Shown piece after piece: positions 45,398 through 57,989 of a stretch of 64,000 nucleotides of DNA; the first letter of the stretch is position 1, and each line of letters begins with the position of its first letter. Source of the DNA: Chenopodium formosanum (lineage: Eukaryota; Streptophyta; Magnoliopsida; Caryophyllales; Amaranthaceae); NCBI GenBank assembly GCA_024500155.1, contig CM044877.1, forward strand, positions 33,851,001 to 33,915,000, given 5' to 3'. The notes under the pieces were generated by a model, which saw nothing but the letters and a program-made list of their open reading frames with translations, did not search any database and was not told the origin of the DNA. Position numbers and translations under genes: made by a program.

Positions 45398-47640
45398 AAT
45401 ACCCCCAAGCTTACCTTTTGCTCGTCCTCGAGCAAAACAAAACCAAGGGAGAAATGATGAGCTTATTCAAACAAACAAAAAGAAGAGAAGAGACAAGAAT
45501 ATACACTAACTCACTTTCGTAGGAATCACGATCAATTTTAGCTACTAAAGACAACCCATTTAAACCCCTAGATTGCCCTAGAGGACGAGTGATGCTCTCG
45601 TAAAGGTTTCCTAAGAGATTAACTTATAACTCTCGTAATAATACAAACAAGGCAAAGCACGAAAAAGAAACCAAAATACAAGAAAAGCAAACAAATGTTC
45701 ATGAAAGGACTTTTCCAAATGTAAAAGCACAAATGAATGCAAATCTTTCTAAACAAGGGAGTGTACGTTTCAAGATACCCGAGGTTGATTGAAACATAAA
45801 TATGCTAAGCATAGGAACTAGAGAAACGCAATCTACTTTCATCCCAAACGGTCTTACCGCGTTCTCCCTACTAGTCTCATATCTTCCCCTAGTGAGCATC
45901 GCAAAAGTTCCACGAAGGAACCGGGAAAAGAGATAATTTTGGGCTACTCGACGTCTTGACATTGCATCCCCTTTTCTTAGGCTTTAAATCATAATGCCCT
46001 CCCTCGGTATATGACTCAACCTCTAGGTCGAAAGGTCTTTCCCAATGGTTGTAACGTCAGGGCAAAAAGGGTGAGGGTAGGCTTAAAATTTTAAAATTTG
46101 GCGGTATTCCTAATTAGTGAAGCAAAGGGTGATCAAACCTTCTCCTCATAACCAATAAATCGCCAAACAAAAACAAACTAACTTCCCCAAACTTATTCAA
46201 AGCTATAACCACAATCATATATACAAAGAGCGTAAACGCCTCTCCCCCAAGCTTAAAGGAAGCATTATCCTCAATGCTTGAAAAGGGAAAAAGAATCACA
46301 TCAAAATATTTTTGTTTTTTTTTCTTATTTTCACCCTTTTTTTTTTTTTTTTTTTTGTATTTTCATTTCTTTCAAAGCAAATGTCCATGCCTCTTTAACT
46401 TATGACGGCTTTTACAATTTTTGCATTTGCATTGTCCTTGCCTTTTTTTACTTTGGACGACTTTTTTCATTTATTCATTTTCCATTATTCACACAAATAT
46501 CACAACATAAACTTGCTTTCAAGAGAACCAAATATCCAAACTCCTCCACCACAAACTCCAACAATAATGATCAATTGCTTCACAAAAACCAAGAATGGAA
46601 ACAAAAATGAAACAAAAGGCTCAAGACCTAAAGAAAAGAAGGGAAAAAGGCTCAAATGGTTAGCAAGAAGGCAAATGTAAACCCAATGAACTAAAAAGAA
46701 AGAAAATTAACCTAGAAAAGAAAAATTCTCACCCCGAAAAGATGCCTTTGTCCTCCCTAGATGGCTCGGTCTCGAGTTTGATAATTATGAGTCAAGATTC
46801 TAGATTAGGTCCGCAATAATCAAGGATCCATACCACTCATGCAAATATATGTTGAAGGCTTGAAAAATAATGTTCCTCACATGGATGTAGCAAAAACTCA
46901 CTGTTGGTGTCAATTCAACTATAGGAAACAACTACCAACATGCCACAAACGAGTAGAATCCGGTTTCATGGTCCCACTAGTTCTAACCAACTACCTTAGC
47001 ATGCTTATCTTAGAATCAACCAATCGTACTCACAAACCGTGCACACCGTTACCATTTAAGAAGAAATGCATTCAACTATACAAGTCCAAAAGTATTATGT
47101 CCAAAGGAAGAACAAAACAAAGATACATTGCAAATTTGCTTTGATAAAAACAAAAATCTTTTTGGAGTTTTTCAAAATATAAGAACATGGAAAAGCATAT
47201 ACAAAGGTGTATAGCAAATGTGAATCAACATCCCATCAAACATGATAGAATACCCTCCCCCAAGCTTGAATGAGACAATACACTCAAACATAAATCATAT
47301 AATCCATGGAAGAGGTAAACAAGGAGATTAATCCAACAAACCAACATATATCCAACAAGTCATCATCCACTTGAGAAAGAGCAAAGAAAGATATTACCGG
47401 ATATTAGGTGGGTGTAAATACTCGCAAATGACCCAATTAAACCTTTCAAAGCTAATTTCCTCAAGAATTTAACCTTGTTTCCATATGCTAGCAAAAATAG
47501 GAGTCAACCTTCCTTGATTCTTGATCCAAATCGAATTACCAAAGTATATCAAGTCATGTACCTAGCAAAAGATACACAAACATTTTCATGAGAGAAAATC
47601 TATTCTAAAAATAAAATGAAAATCTAATCTAAAGCACGGG
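45398..47640 (-). other. Element G 3' non-coding region and polypurine tract
   Basis: The minus strand ends in AAGCTTGGGGGTATT just before the LTR, a typical Athila-like PPT. The rest is non-coding; a long T run lies at 46330-46356. Short frames on either strand show no family resemblance. Confidence 0.7.
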
Positions 47641-49584
47641 TTACTTCCTGAGAAAGGCTTGCTTAAGGTCCAAGCTTGACCGCTTTAGAAAATAATAATT
47701 CAACGCACGCAAGAGCTTGTCAAATGCACTACTACACATTTCATATAAAAGCAAGTATGCACAAGACAAAAATAAGGCATGCAACAAGCTTAGTGCACAC
47801 CTATGAGGTTGAAAAGAGGAATGCCAAGAAGAAGAAGGAGAGAAGGGAAAAACAAGAATATAATAAAAAGGAAGAGATATAAAAGAAAAAGAAGAAGGCA
47901 TACTCTTCTCCACAAAATATTTTTGGTTGGAAATCCCACCATTTTCCTCAAAATTCATCAAAGGAGGCACTTGGGGGACTAAAGATTTTTCAAGAGGAGA
48001 GGATATGAGAAAAGAAGGTGATGACATGGGATAGGAGGGAACAAGATCAAGCTTTCTTGAAAATGAGGTGTAAGGTGAAGAAATGGGAATTGATTTCTCA
48101 CTTACACCACTATCCATTGAAACACAAGCTCTCACATCCAATGAACTCACATCCAAAGGGCTCTCCTCCAACTCGTCATTGTTCAAATTTAGCTTATTCT
48201 CAATCACACCCTCCTCATAAACTTCACACCCTAAATGAGCTCTCAAAAGCTTTAAATCATCATTAAGGTTCAAAGGAAGCTCATCCAAAGGTTGAGGGTC
48301 AAACTTGGGAGGTAGCTCAAAATAAACATGAGAAGTACAATCTCCCTCTAAAAAGGCCTCGCCATTCTCAATGTTGGAAAATGTAGAAGAGAAGGGATCA
48401 TTGAAGGTGAAAGAGGAAGGCAATGGTTTAAGATTTGAGATAGGAGTTGGAGACTCAACCTCACTAAACAGTTCTCTCTCATCTTCATAATCATCAAAAA
48501 TAACCTCTACCTCCTCAACCTTATCATATGGAACCTCTTCTACATCAAAATCATCTAAGCTCAAGGCCTCACCCTCAAAGCAACCATGGTCATCATTCAA
48601 AGGAGATGTGGTGGAATAATATTGGTTTTCAAAATTAAAGAATGGAGGAATGAAATTACAATCAAGGGAGGTGGGTGGGGGAATTGACTTGTCAATTGGT
48701 TTTTCAACACTCAAAACCTCTTGAACCTCATCACCCTCAAACATCCAATCTCCCATGGAAACTACTTCATCCTTCTCATCCTCACTCTCTTTCCTCACAA
48801 CTTCTCCACGCTTCAAAAATTGCAATGTCCCGTCCTTCATAACTTGAATTAACATTTCCTCAAAATTAAGAGAAGCCAACATTTTTAGTTTCTCTTCAAC
48901 TCCATCTAAAGGCTCAATGGAACGAAATTCAAATTTGGAAGGAGGTTCAAAGTGCAAAGTCTCTTTTGGAACATCCATCTCTATACCCTTTTCCTCTCTC
49001 ATAGGCCATCTAACATCCTCCTCGCACACCTTGGAGCTCTCAAAACAATCATCATCATCATCTTCCATATCTACCAAAGTGGTAGAAACTTCATTTACAT
49101 TCATCAACGATGACAATTGATTCTTCATCTCCTCATCCTTCCTAAGAACACCCTCATTACTCTCTTCCCACATTTTTAACAATTCCATTTGGCTTCTCAT
49201 AATCTTCGAAAGTCTCATCTTAATTGGTTCCAAATTAGAATTCATCTCTAATTCTCTCAATGAACCACGAATTTGATTATGAGGAGACTCAAAGCTAGAC
49301 CCTAAAGATTGGAAAGATGAAGAGCATTGAGGAATATCATGGGGGAAAGAAATATGTGTAAGCATGCGAGGATCAACATTAGAGATATGAGTAGCATCAT
49401 CAAAATGGGGGAAGGGGGCACAAGAAGGCATGCAAGATTCATCTTTCATGGAACATGGAACATAACAATCATCAATAGAAGCATTTGAATAACCATGACC
49501 ACGTTCATAACTATCTCTAGCAAACCATACATAAAAGTCCCAAGCATCATCGATTGACAATGCCCGAAATCTAGCATTAAACAT
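47641..49584 (-). CDS. Element G long acidic ORF, 647 aa, function unknown
   Basis: An unbroken ORF starting MFNARFRALSIDDAWDFYVW. The first ~40 residues look like the tail of a retrotransposon-gag-like helical domain. The same frame continues upstream to about 49740 (LENFISYHGYDIWEAYEIFY) through three TGA codons that could be former CGA. The middle is very rich in Glu, Asp and Ser with Pro-rich spacers (EVEVIFDDYEDERELF; LPPKFDPQPLDELPLNL). The C-terminal ~90 residues are hydrophobic and Ser/Leu/Phe-rich (FISLPFYYILVFPF) and could include a membrane segment. I see no zinc knuckle or enzyme motif. It may be a diverged gag of a non-autonomous Athila derivative. Confidence 0.6.
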   Translation of the reverse strand: MFNARFRALSIDDAWDFYVWFARDSYERGHGYSNASIDDCYVPCSMKDESCMPSCAPFPHFDDATHISNVDPRMLTHISFPHDIPQCSSSFQSLGSSFESPHNQIRGSLRELEMNSNLEPIKMRLSKIMRSQMELLKMWEESNEGVLRKDEEMKNQLSSLMNVNEVSTTLVDMEDDDDDCFESSKVCEEDVRWPMREEKGIEMDVPKETLHFEPPSKFEFRSIEPLDGVEEKLKMLASLNFEEMLIQVMKDGTLQFLKRGEVVRKESEDEKDEVVSMGDWMFEGDEVQEVLSVEKPIDKSIPPPTSLDCNFIPPFFNFENQYYSTTSPLNDDHGCFEGEALSLDDFDVEEVPYDKVEEVEVIFDDYEDERELFSEVESPTPISNLKPLPSSFTFNDPFSSTFSNIENGEAFLEGDCTSHVYFELPPKFDPQPLDELPLNLNDDLKLLRAHLGCEVYEEGVIENKLNLNNDELEESPLDVSSLDVRACVSMDSGVSEKSIPISSPYTSFSRKLDLVPSYPMSSPSFLISSPLEKSLVPQVPPLMNFEENGGISNQKYFVEKSMPSSFSFISLPFYYILVFPFSPSSSWHSSFQPHRCALSLLHALFLSCAYLLLYEMCSSAFDKLLRALNYYFLKRSSLDLKQAFLRK

Positions 49585-49838
49585 GCTTTCAACAATGTCT
49601 CAAGTTTGCTTAGTAAAATTATGGTAAAAAATCTCATAAGCCTCCCAAATATCATAACCATGGTAACTAATGAAGTTCTCTAGTCTATTAAAGTACACCC
49701 AAATAGCTCATTCTCAAATTGAGGAAACGAGGTATTTCTCATTTTTTTATACAAAAAAAAAAAAAAAATCAAATAAAAGAAAATTATAAACAAAGACCTA
49801 GACTCAAACAATAAAAAACACTCAAACATAGACATCGT

Positions 49839-49856
49839 TCTTCGGCAACGGCGTCA
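49839..49856 (-). other. Element G primer-binding site
   Basis: On the minus strand TGACGCCGTTGCCGAAGA lies three bases after the LTR end. It is a variant of the Athila Asp-tRNA-type PBS TGGCGCCGTTGCCGGGGA seen intact in element E. Confidence 0.75.
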
Positions 49857-49859
49857 TTT

Positions 49860-51399
49860 TGACGAGGGGTGGAACTAGGTCGTTGAAACTAATCCTCCCT
49901 CGGTCAAACTAAATTTATAAACGCTTAACAAACCTATATACAAGTATAGAGGCAAGTCAAGGATCGAACCCATAGAAACAGTAATGTTCAAGCGCTCTCA
50001 ATTATATGCCTAAGCTAGGTCAAAAACAAAGATAAAGAGAGAACACTAACAACTAACAAACAAAGAAACCAAACAAATAAATACTAGGAACGAGGATCAA
50101 CAAGTAATCATGACAATTGAAGCAACTCGAGAACAATATGCAAATCAATGGTTGTGAAGACTAATGGCAAGCTTAATCAAATGAGTCAACAAGCTATATT
50201 CTAGAGGTCAAACTAGCGCCAACTACGAGAGACTCTAACTAGCAGCATCACTAATAAAGCTCAATCGACAACTGCAATTCCTAAATCAATGGTCTGTATC
50301 ATCAGAAACTACAATGCAATCTAGCATAATTCTCAAGGCCTAATCGAATTACACACATGTAAACTTCCATTAATCACTTTAATCTCAACAATTAATCAAC
50401 ACAATCCCCAAATTAAGCACAATCAATCAGTCATACAAGTTTCACCCAATTCCTAGCAAATAACTACTCTAACATCATCATCTAATCAACTAACAACTAA
50501 AGAAATCAAGAATCAACAATATATGAAGAACAACTACACTAATCAACAATCAAACATCAAAATCAAACCAAACAAATAAGAAATCAAACAAAGCAATAAA
50601 TGAGATAGAGTTTAGAAATGCTCATTAATAATAGAGAAGATCTCCAACACAATTGTCACCATTGAATCTTCAATCTCTCAATAACCATTGAAATTCCTCA
50701 CTTTCTCTCTCTAAAATCTACTCCTAAACTAACCCTAAAACTATAGAGAGAAGCTCTCAACTAAGCTAAGATTATGACCTAAAATGTGAAATGAAGCTTA
50801 TTCTAAACTTACCCCAAAAATCGGGTTTACAAAGGTATTTATAGAGGCGCGAAAACAAAAACCGAGCAAACAAATACCCAGAAAGGTGCGCATGCGCTGC
50901 AGCAGTGGCGCGCCCGCGCATCTCTAGGTTTCTCCAACTTTCTCGCGGCTTCGTGCGTTCTCTAAGGTCGCACAATTATGATGATAATGAACACTAAGAG
51001 AGGTAGTCCCAAAAGCACTTGATTGTGGGTTCAACACCTATCTTCATGAGAACACGGCTTGAGAGCGCAAGAGCTAGAATTTGGAGAATCCACTTCCTTG
51101 CATCTTAAGCTTTCCAATTGCCATGAGCTTGCTCCAAAAGCATCTCTCGCCTTAGTGATTCACCAATATCAAGCTTGACCTGAACCTCGTACAATACCTA
51201 AAACCACAAAAATAGAGTAAATAAAAGAGAAAAGAGTAGAAAAACTAACAAAATGCATAAAAGCTACAAAATAAGAGAGGAAAGATAAAACCATGGCCAA
51301 ATGCATAAAACTAAGCATTTATTAAGCATGAAAGCCATGTAAAGAAGGTGAAAACAACCTAAATGCTCATCAAATGGGTGCCATTTATGACACCCATCA
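49860..51399 (-). repeat. Element G 5' LTR
   Basis: 1540 bp, TGATGGGTGTC to CCCCTCGTCA on the minus strand. TATA CTATAAATAC at 50835-50844 (minus), with GCGCATGCGC (50888) and GCGCCCGCGC (50910) upstream, 22 bp apart. Confidence 0.93.
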
Positions 51400-52314
51400 G
51401 AATGACTCTCTAAAGTCAGACAGTTTGTAAAGAATTATAAATGTTCTATTTATAGAAGATTTAGAAAACCCACTAATTGACCACGTTCCTTAGTTGCTCC
51501 ACGACTTAGTGGTTCAAATCTTTAGGACCACGAATAGAAAACTAATTCTAATTATAAGCAACAATAATGGGTCAATTAGTTGCTCCACGACTTACCCAAT
51601 AACTTCCTTTTTCTTAGGAAAACAATCAGCACGCTTTGCAAATACCAGCCACGTGTTCCTTGGGGACCAAGTCCTTGTGCTAAAAGATAGGAGTTTAAAA
51701 CTGACTTCTTTAAGAACATAAGTTAAAATAACAAACTCGTTCATTAATTTAACTTCACATATAGACCATTCATTTTGTTCCTTAACAAACAAAAACTCAA
51801 CTAAATTCCTACTTTTAAGGTAACCAATTTAAAAAATCTTTTTCCCACGACTTTGACTATAATAAAATCACATTTTATTTTTAAAACTTTATTTTATAAA
51901 ATAAAATCATTTTAGAAATTAGTTTATTTGAAAACTAAATCCCTAGAAACTAGGAAAATAAGTTATCTTTTTTACTAAGAGAAAATCAGATTTTATTTCA
52001 AAAACTTATCTTTTATAAAATAAAATCTATTAATAAATATTATAACAAGTCAAAATTAACTTCCTATAAAGTAGGAAACATAATGCAATGACTATTTAAC
52101 GTGGAAAACTGACTTCTAGTGTTGTGCAAAGTCGTGTTCCTTCTATAAACGAATTCTAGAGGGACTAATAAGGAACTTAATGTTCATCAATACTAAGTTC
52201 CTTACTGACTGAAGTTCCAATGTAGTTCTTTAGGCTTGTTCTAGACAATTTTCTTCTCCAACACACTTACATGAATTCTAGAAAATTATACTCCTATTTT
52301 TCTTTCTTCATGTT

Positions 52315-52480
52315 TCTCTGATGAAGCTTCTACTCCGATGCTTCTATTCCAATCAAGGAACCTCTCTTCTTTGGTGAAGCATCTACTCCGACACTTCTGT
52401 TCCTGCAAGGGAACTTCTCTTCTTTGATAAAACTTCTACTATGAAGCTTCTATTCCCGTGAAGGAACTTCTCTTTACTTG
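52315..52480. repeat. Degenerate ~60-bp tandem repeat in the split solo LTR
   Basis: About three copies of a unit containing GAAGCTTCTACTCCGATGCT, TTCTATTCC and AAGGAAC.TCTCTTCTTTG. Copy boundaries are loose. Confidence 0.6.
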
Positions 52481-52771
52481 TTGCCCCACAGGAACTGCTG
52501 CTTATTCTTTGCGTAGAACATCTTCTCATTCTTCTTAGGAACTGCATGTAAAGTCTAACAATACGTTTGTACGTTTAGACTTCTTCTCTATTTGTTCCCC
52601 TAGGAACTCAAGCACGATCCATACATTGTATGTAGGGAACCTTCTTCAATAATGATCAGATCTGTACTCGACCACCTTCATGCATCCTGACTTGTTCATG
52701 CACATCTCAATACACATATTAGTTAGATAATCATCATTTGTTTACAATCATCAAAACCTTTCAACAATTTG

Positions 52772-53040
52772 TACAAAAAAAAAAAACGTTGCGTACATTA
52801 ACTATAATTAAGAAGAGTAAATAAGCAAAAATATTAGATAGTCAAGATGGTAAAACTTCTTATTTATTATTTAATGGACCCGATTTCAATTCTTGACATA
52901 AACATTCTTTAATTGACATTTCTTGGCGGAAAAGAAGGGTGACACGTGGCGTGTATCCTTGATTAGGAATGCCTTTTAATATGTATAAATACATTTTTCT
53001 AATTTCTAATTTTGTATTATTTAAAAAATGTTCATCAAAT
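52772..53040. other. AT-rich sequence, nothing recognised
   Basis: Non-coding DNA between the split solo LTR and the next inverted-repeat element. A GTGACACGTGGCGTG segment near 52938 is the only GC-rich feature. Confidence 0.5.
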
Positions 53041-53053
53041 ATAATATTTATAC

Positions 53054-55885
53054 AAATTTTTGCCTACACCCCGGGGTAGGTAGAGCTGCCTACACCCCCA
53101 CTCTTTCCTAATGACGTCATCTTGATTGTTTTTTCAAATCTAAATCACGTAAAATGCTCATTTTCATCATTGTAAAGGTTCACTTATGTATTATTAAATG
53201 TTCATTTCTTTGGAATAATTATTAAATGTTTAGTTATTCTAATACGATATGAAATATTCAAATTATTATATTTTTGCATTTGTGTTTCTAGATGACTATT
53301 TATAGTAGTACTCAAGAAAAATGAAAAAAGAAAAAGTTCATTCCCTTCTTAATAAAATCAAATGAAATTTATACCACCAAAAATTGAACAATTGGATATT
53401 AAATTAATATACAATACAATTCCACATATATTATCAACCACAATAAACTTCTCGTTCCAAATTGATAAATACAAGCTTGTGATATTGGTTCATGTTACTT
53501 GGCGACTCCATGCCTTCTTGGTTTCTTTCTCTTTGTCATTTTCCTTTTTTCCTTGAAATTGTGCAGTCTAACTCACTATATGAATGATTCTTTTTTAACT
53601 AATAAAAAAATATTGCATTAGATTTGAGCAAGAATAAATGTTGAAAATGAACTAATTTTCATTTGAATATAAACATGGACGAGTATAAAAATTAACATGA
53701 TTGATATAAAAATTAACATTTATTAGAATATAAATGAACATATGTAAAAATATAAATGAATATATATTAGTGTGGAAATGATCATCTATTAATATGAAAA
53801 TGAACAACTATTAATACATAAATGAACCTATTTACATAATACAATACATAAATGAACATATTTACATAATTCAATATGGATATGAACATATATTAGTTTG
53901 AAAATGGCCATGAAAGATAATAATCGATGAACATATACATAAAATATATACGTAAATAAACACTCTTGAAGCTATTAATATGTATGTGATTGATTAAGCT
54001 TACTTAACGTAACCCTTTTTTTCATTTTCAATCCTCAAAAACTATAAATTTTTAATTCCCTTCTCTTTACTCAACATTCTTAATACAGTAATAAGTTATA
54101 TTATTTTTGTCACATGAGTACACTATAAGCCATTATATTTAAAAAAAAATATTCAAAGGTCTAACAAGGATACCAACTCAATATAGGCTATGAATGACTT
54201 TAGACAAAGTATATGAAAATGTAACTACTTTTTCATCCCAACTACAAATAATAGCCTCCCGTATTTCATCCTAACAACACAATACAACATTGTCTATTTC
54301 ACATTTTCACCCCAGCAACACAAAACAATTGACGCAATATGAAAATTTTTAGAAAATTTATCCCAGGCGATTTTTAATTTCTCGATATGCATAATTTTTT
54401 AATGCTTCACTTTGATACAATTACATATAATTAAACATGGATGAAATTATCAAATTACAAATAATTATCCCAAAAAGGTAGAAATGTAAAAGGGATTAGG
54501 GAAACCAACTTTCGTTAATTGAGTTAAGTTGCTTCGATTGTGTGAAATTGCAAATTGGATATATGAAATGGAAAATGAGATGAATTAGACTTTGTGATGA
54601 ATTAAATTGGAGATATAAATTTGATGAATTACATATAAATTTTGCTGCTCACAAAAATTGACGAATCAATTGATTCGGAAATCCGAAAGTTATATTGGGT
54701 TTTTGGAATTTTACAGAGAGAGGAGAATATCAAGGAAAGAATGAGGAAGGAGGGGCATTTTTGGTTTTTTAGGAGGGTGTGTTAGAGTAAATAGGGGTTG
54801 TATTTAGCAACCGTGATTAAAAGGCATATATTAAAATTCAAAATTGTAATAATCTTGGAATACTTGAAAAAGATGACAAAAACATGAACATTTATCAAAA
54901 TTTTAATAATTGTATGCTAATATGTGAAGTTATGAATGACCATATACTATTACGTGATTGAACATCTACCAAAATAAATATAAACATTTATCAAAAGAAA
55001 TTCCATCCAAACTATGATAAAGAATGAACATTATGTGAATGACTATGTACTAATATATGAATGAACATTTATATATAAATGAACTTTTATATATAAATAA
55101 GATTTTATATATATAAGTAAACATTTATATTATTTTATCTATCAACATGTTAATAACATTATACTAATATATAAATGAACATTTATCAAAATAAAAATGT
55201 TCATTAAAACAAAAAAAAAAAAACAAAAAAAAACAAAAAAAAAAAAAAAAAAAAAAGTTCACTACGAACTAAATTTATTAATACTTACATTTCTCTAGAA
55301 TCTTTATTTTTCTTCTCTAAAATTGTTTCCTTTGTTCTGCAAAAATAAATAAATAAATGAATTATTAGTTTAATTTACTAGTTTTTGAATAAAAATTACT
55401 AGAACTATAGTATTATACTTACATTGATACATTTTCCATGGTTGATTTCTCAATTATGTTCTTGAAATACAATTGCAATAAAAAAAAATTAGTAAAACCT
55501 AGAATTTACACTCTTTTCCGTTCCAACCTTGATTAAATTAACTTACTCTTTTCGAATTTCGTCTTTATTTTGATGAATTTTGAAGTGATTGAACAAATTC
55601 TTGTAATAATTTGTGATAATTTTGTAACAATTTTGCCATTAAAGCTTTTGATGAAAGAGAAAATGGCTGGAAAATGGGTGAGGAGGGAGAAAATGGCTAA
55701 GAAATAGTTGAGGAGAAAGTAAATCGCTTAGAAATGGGTGAGGAGAGAGAAAATGTAAATGGAGCTTTTGAGTTTTTTTATTTTATTATTTATTTGTTAA
55801 GTTAGTATGTAATGGTCAATGAATATGAAGGTAGGGGATGGGGGTGTAGGTAGAGCTCCCAACTCTAGGGTGTAGGGATAGATAA
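53054..55885. mobile_element. Candidate non-autonomous DNA transposon with inverted ends
   Basis: The left end has GCCTACACCCC, GTAGGTAGAGCT and GCCTACACCCCCA. The right end, reverse-complemented, has CCCTACACCCT, GGGAGCTCTA and CCTACACCCCCA in the same order over ~50 bp. The ~2.8-kb interior is AT-rich with many ATGAACAT/TTTAT repeats and a long A-rich run near 55209-55257. No transposase is present. I could not settle the exact ends or a target duplication, so the superfamily is open. Confidence 0.5.
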
Positions 55886-56449
55886 CTTGTTTTCAAATTC
55901 AAAACATTAGTTTTTACATATTCATTGCCCACACTAGTTCCAACTTTGTCTCATCAGCCCAAAATCTTAGACCCGATACAAACTAGTTCCTCCAATAGTT
56001 AATACCTCAGCCAGCACTAGTTGAGGTCGACGCCAGAATTGAACATATAGTCTAATAAAAATGAATATTTTCATACTGAACATATTTTACAATAATTTTG
56101 TATTTCTCAATAATCAAATGTTCATTTTCATGCAGTATGATATTCATTCTTATAAAATAAATGCTCATTTTCATATTTTATGATGTTCATTCTTATAAAA
56201 ATTAATGTTCATTTTATTTTTTAATTAATACAATTTTTTGTGTTTGTTCAATTATATAAAATGTTCATTATTATAATAAAGGATGGTCAATGAACATTAG
56301 CATTTAAAAACCTTTACGTTAGTCTCGCAACAACAATATCATAATATAATTAAATCAATTATACATCATAAACTTATGGAAGCTAGCATGATTCGTTCTT
56401 CACTCATGCCCATCATGAATATGTTTCATCATCTGAAAAGCTCCTCTCT
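55886..56449. other. AT-rich sequence with TGTTCATT repeats
   Basis: TGTTCATTTTCAT-like words recur, the reverse complement of those inside the preceding element. No gene is seen. Confidence 0.4.
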
Positions 56450-57989
56450 ACTTTTTTCTACTACTCTCCATTAAAAACAGGTCATCATAGGGCCAAGGTA
56501 AAGAAAAGGCCAACAAACACACAATCAGCAAAGCTGAGTACATAAGCGTAGTTAAACACTAACATGCTTTCACCTATCAACACGCAACTTACCTCGTTGC
56601 ACTTGTTTACAAGCACACAACATACAACAAAACTTCTCAACTAAGTAACTAAATAATTTATTTAGTATTGATTACGCACTATTCAAAAAAAAAAAAAAAA
56701 GTATTGGTTAAGCATCGAATGGGTTCCCCCCCCCCCAACCTACCTCAATAAAGGGGTACTAACACGGAAGCTAACCATGCCAGTATAAAATAACCACTCG
56801 TAAGTGGCGAAATCTCTACGCATAATAATAAATGGAAAATCCAACGTCCTGTACTCCCAGTAGAAATTATGGTTATATATAAAACCCCATAAGTACCCCC
56901 ATATGTTCATACTCAAGGTATATACGTTCCAAGAGTTTTGGTGCGTAATCTCTTTCCCTTTACGTTATTTACTTATAATTAGATTGGTGATGACTCTCAA
57001 ACCAAAATTATTCAATCATAATAATTATTCAACAATTAAACATTCCAATTTAATTATTGAATAATTAGTGACCACATAACATTTAAATGTTGAACCCTTT
57101 TTAAAACTACCTCAGTGTCAAAGATACCTTAAACACGTAATACACCACAATTCCTATCCCTCGGTGTTAAAAACACCTTAAGTGCACTAAGGCATCAAAA
57201 TATAATATATTCGTCGTGTACACTTATATAGCTCCTTTCTCATGCTTATAGCATCAATATAATAAAAATTATATGAACCATAATAAAATTCCCTTTTAAT
57301 AATCCAAACCAAATTAAACATGTAGTTTAATTAAACATGTTTTCTATCATGCCAAAATAAAAATGTGGTTCATATACAACATGCCCAACGATTATTTTCC
57401 AATTATTAATCCATCACAATAAATCATGCTTCATAATTCAATCACCAATACCAACTAATTCACAATTTCCAATCATAATCTAGCATGATACTACTTGGGA
57501 TTAAATAATCAAGCCTAGCATGTTACTATATCATCAATAATATGCTAAGTACGCGAATGCACCTTTAATACGATCTTTAAAACGCCACGACTAATAAAAA
57601 TCACTCACTTCAAAGTCTCCTACAATCCAAAATCATAACATAGAATTAGAATCTACTCCAAACAAATTTCCGGTAATATATACCCTTATTAAACCACTCA
57701 TAATTTAATTAAAACAAGCTGAAAATTAATTCAAAACCTCTTACTTTAATATCCCAATTAATGGTAGTCGAAATTATTTCAAGAAACTTAATTTTTAGCA
57801 TACTAACAAAAATTCTAGCAATATTAATTCATGAAAACTTGCTGTAAATATACTTAAAAACCCTTAAATTTAAGGTTTAAACCACCCTAAATCATATTCC
57901 TTCAATAATCAATTATTTATAAATCTAGGGTTTTAAAATTGGAGCTTTTTAATTAGAATTAAAATTTGAAAAATTAATTTGCACCATAC
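56450..57989 (-). repeat. Old Tekay-type LTR fragment
   Basis: Several segments match the LTRs of element B in reverse and in order, for example AATCAGCAAAGCTGAGTAC (56521) and TCGGTGTTAAAAACACCTTA (57162). It is strongly diverged. Its 5' part is cut by element F at 57990. An 11-12 base C run lies near 56726-56737. Confidence 0.65.

Larger units (their letters stand above)
43861..51399 (-). mobile_element. Element G: complete non-autonomous Athila-like LTR retrotransposon
   Basis: 7539 bp with LTRs at both ends and a perfect 5-bp duplication GAATG (43856-43860 and 51400-51404). On the minus strand: 5' LTR (49860-51399), PBS, one long ORF (49584-47641), about 2.2 kb of non-coding sequence, PPT, 3' LTR (43861-45397). 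Only ~4.46 kb lies between the LTRs, with no protease, RT, RNase H or integrase. The LTR start TGATGGGTGTCATAAATG, the GCTTGGGGGTAT tract and the PBS are Athila-like. It must have used enzymes from another element. Confidence 0.93.
43204..52766 (-). mobile_element. Solo LTR (about 2.0 kb) split by element G
   Basis: Ends TGTTATTTCAA at 43204 and CCTTTCAACA at 52766, flanked by ATTTG (43199-43203 and 52767-52771). Removing G and one GAATG leaves 2019 bp. The minus strand is preferred because CTATAAATAGAACATT at about 51440-51452 looks like a TATA region and the minus start reads TGTTGAAAGG. A GAAGGGGGGGTTGAATTG segment lies near the left end. The family, Ty1/copia or Ty3/gypsy, is not clear without an internal region. 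The Leu/Ser-rich frames at 43335-43660 come from a CT-rich run and are not genes. Confidence 0.8.

Noticed and set aside
52315..52480. Possible CRISPR-like or coding repeat
   Set aside because: The units are degenerate, lack regular spacers and lie in a plant LTR. It is a diverged tandem repeat.
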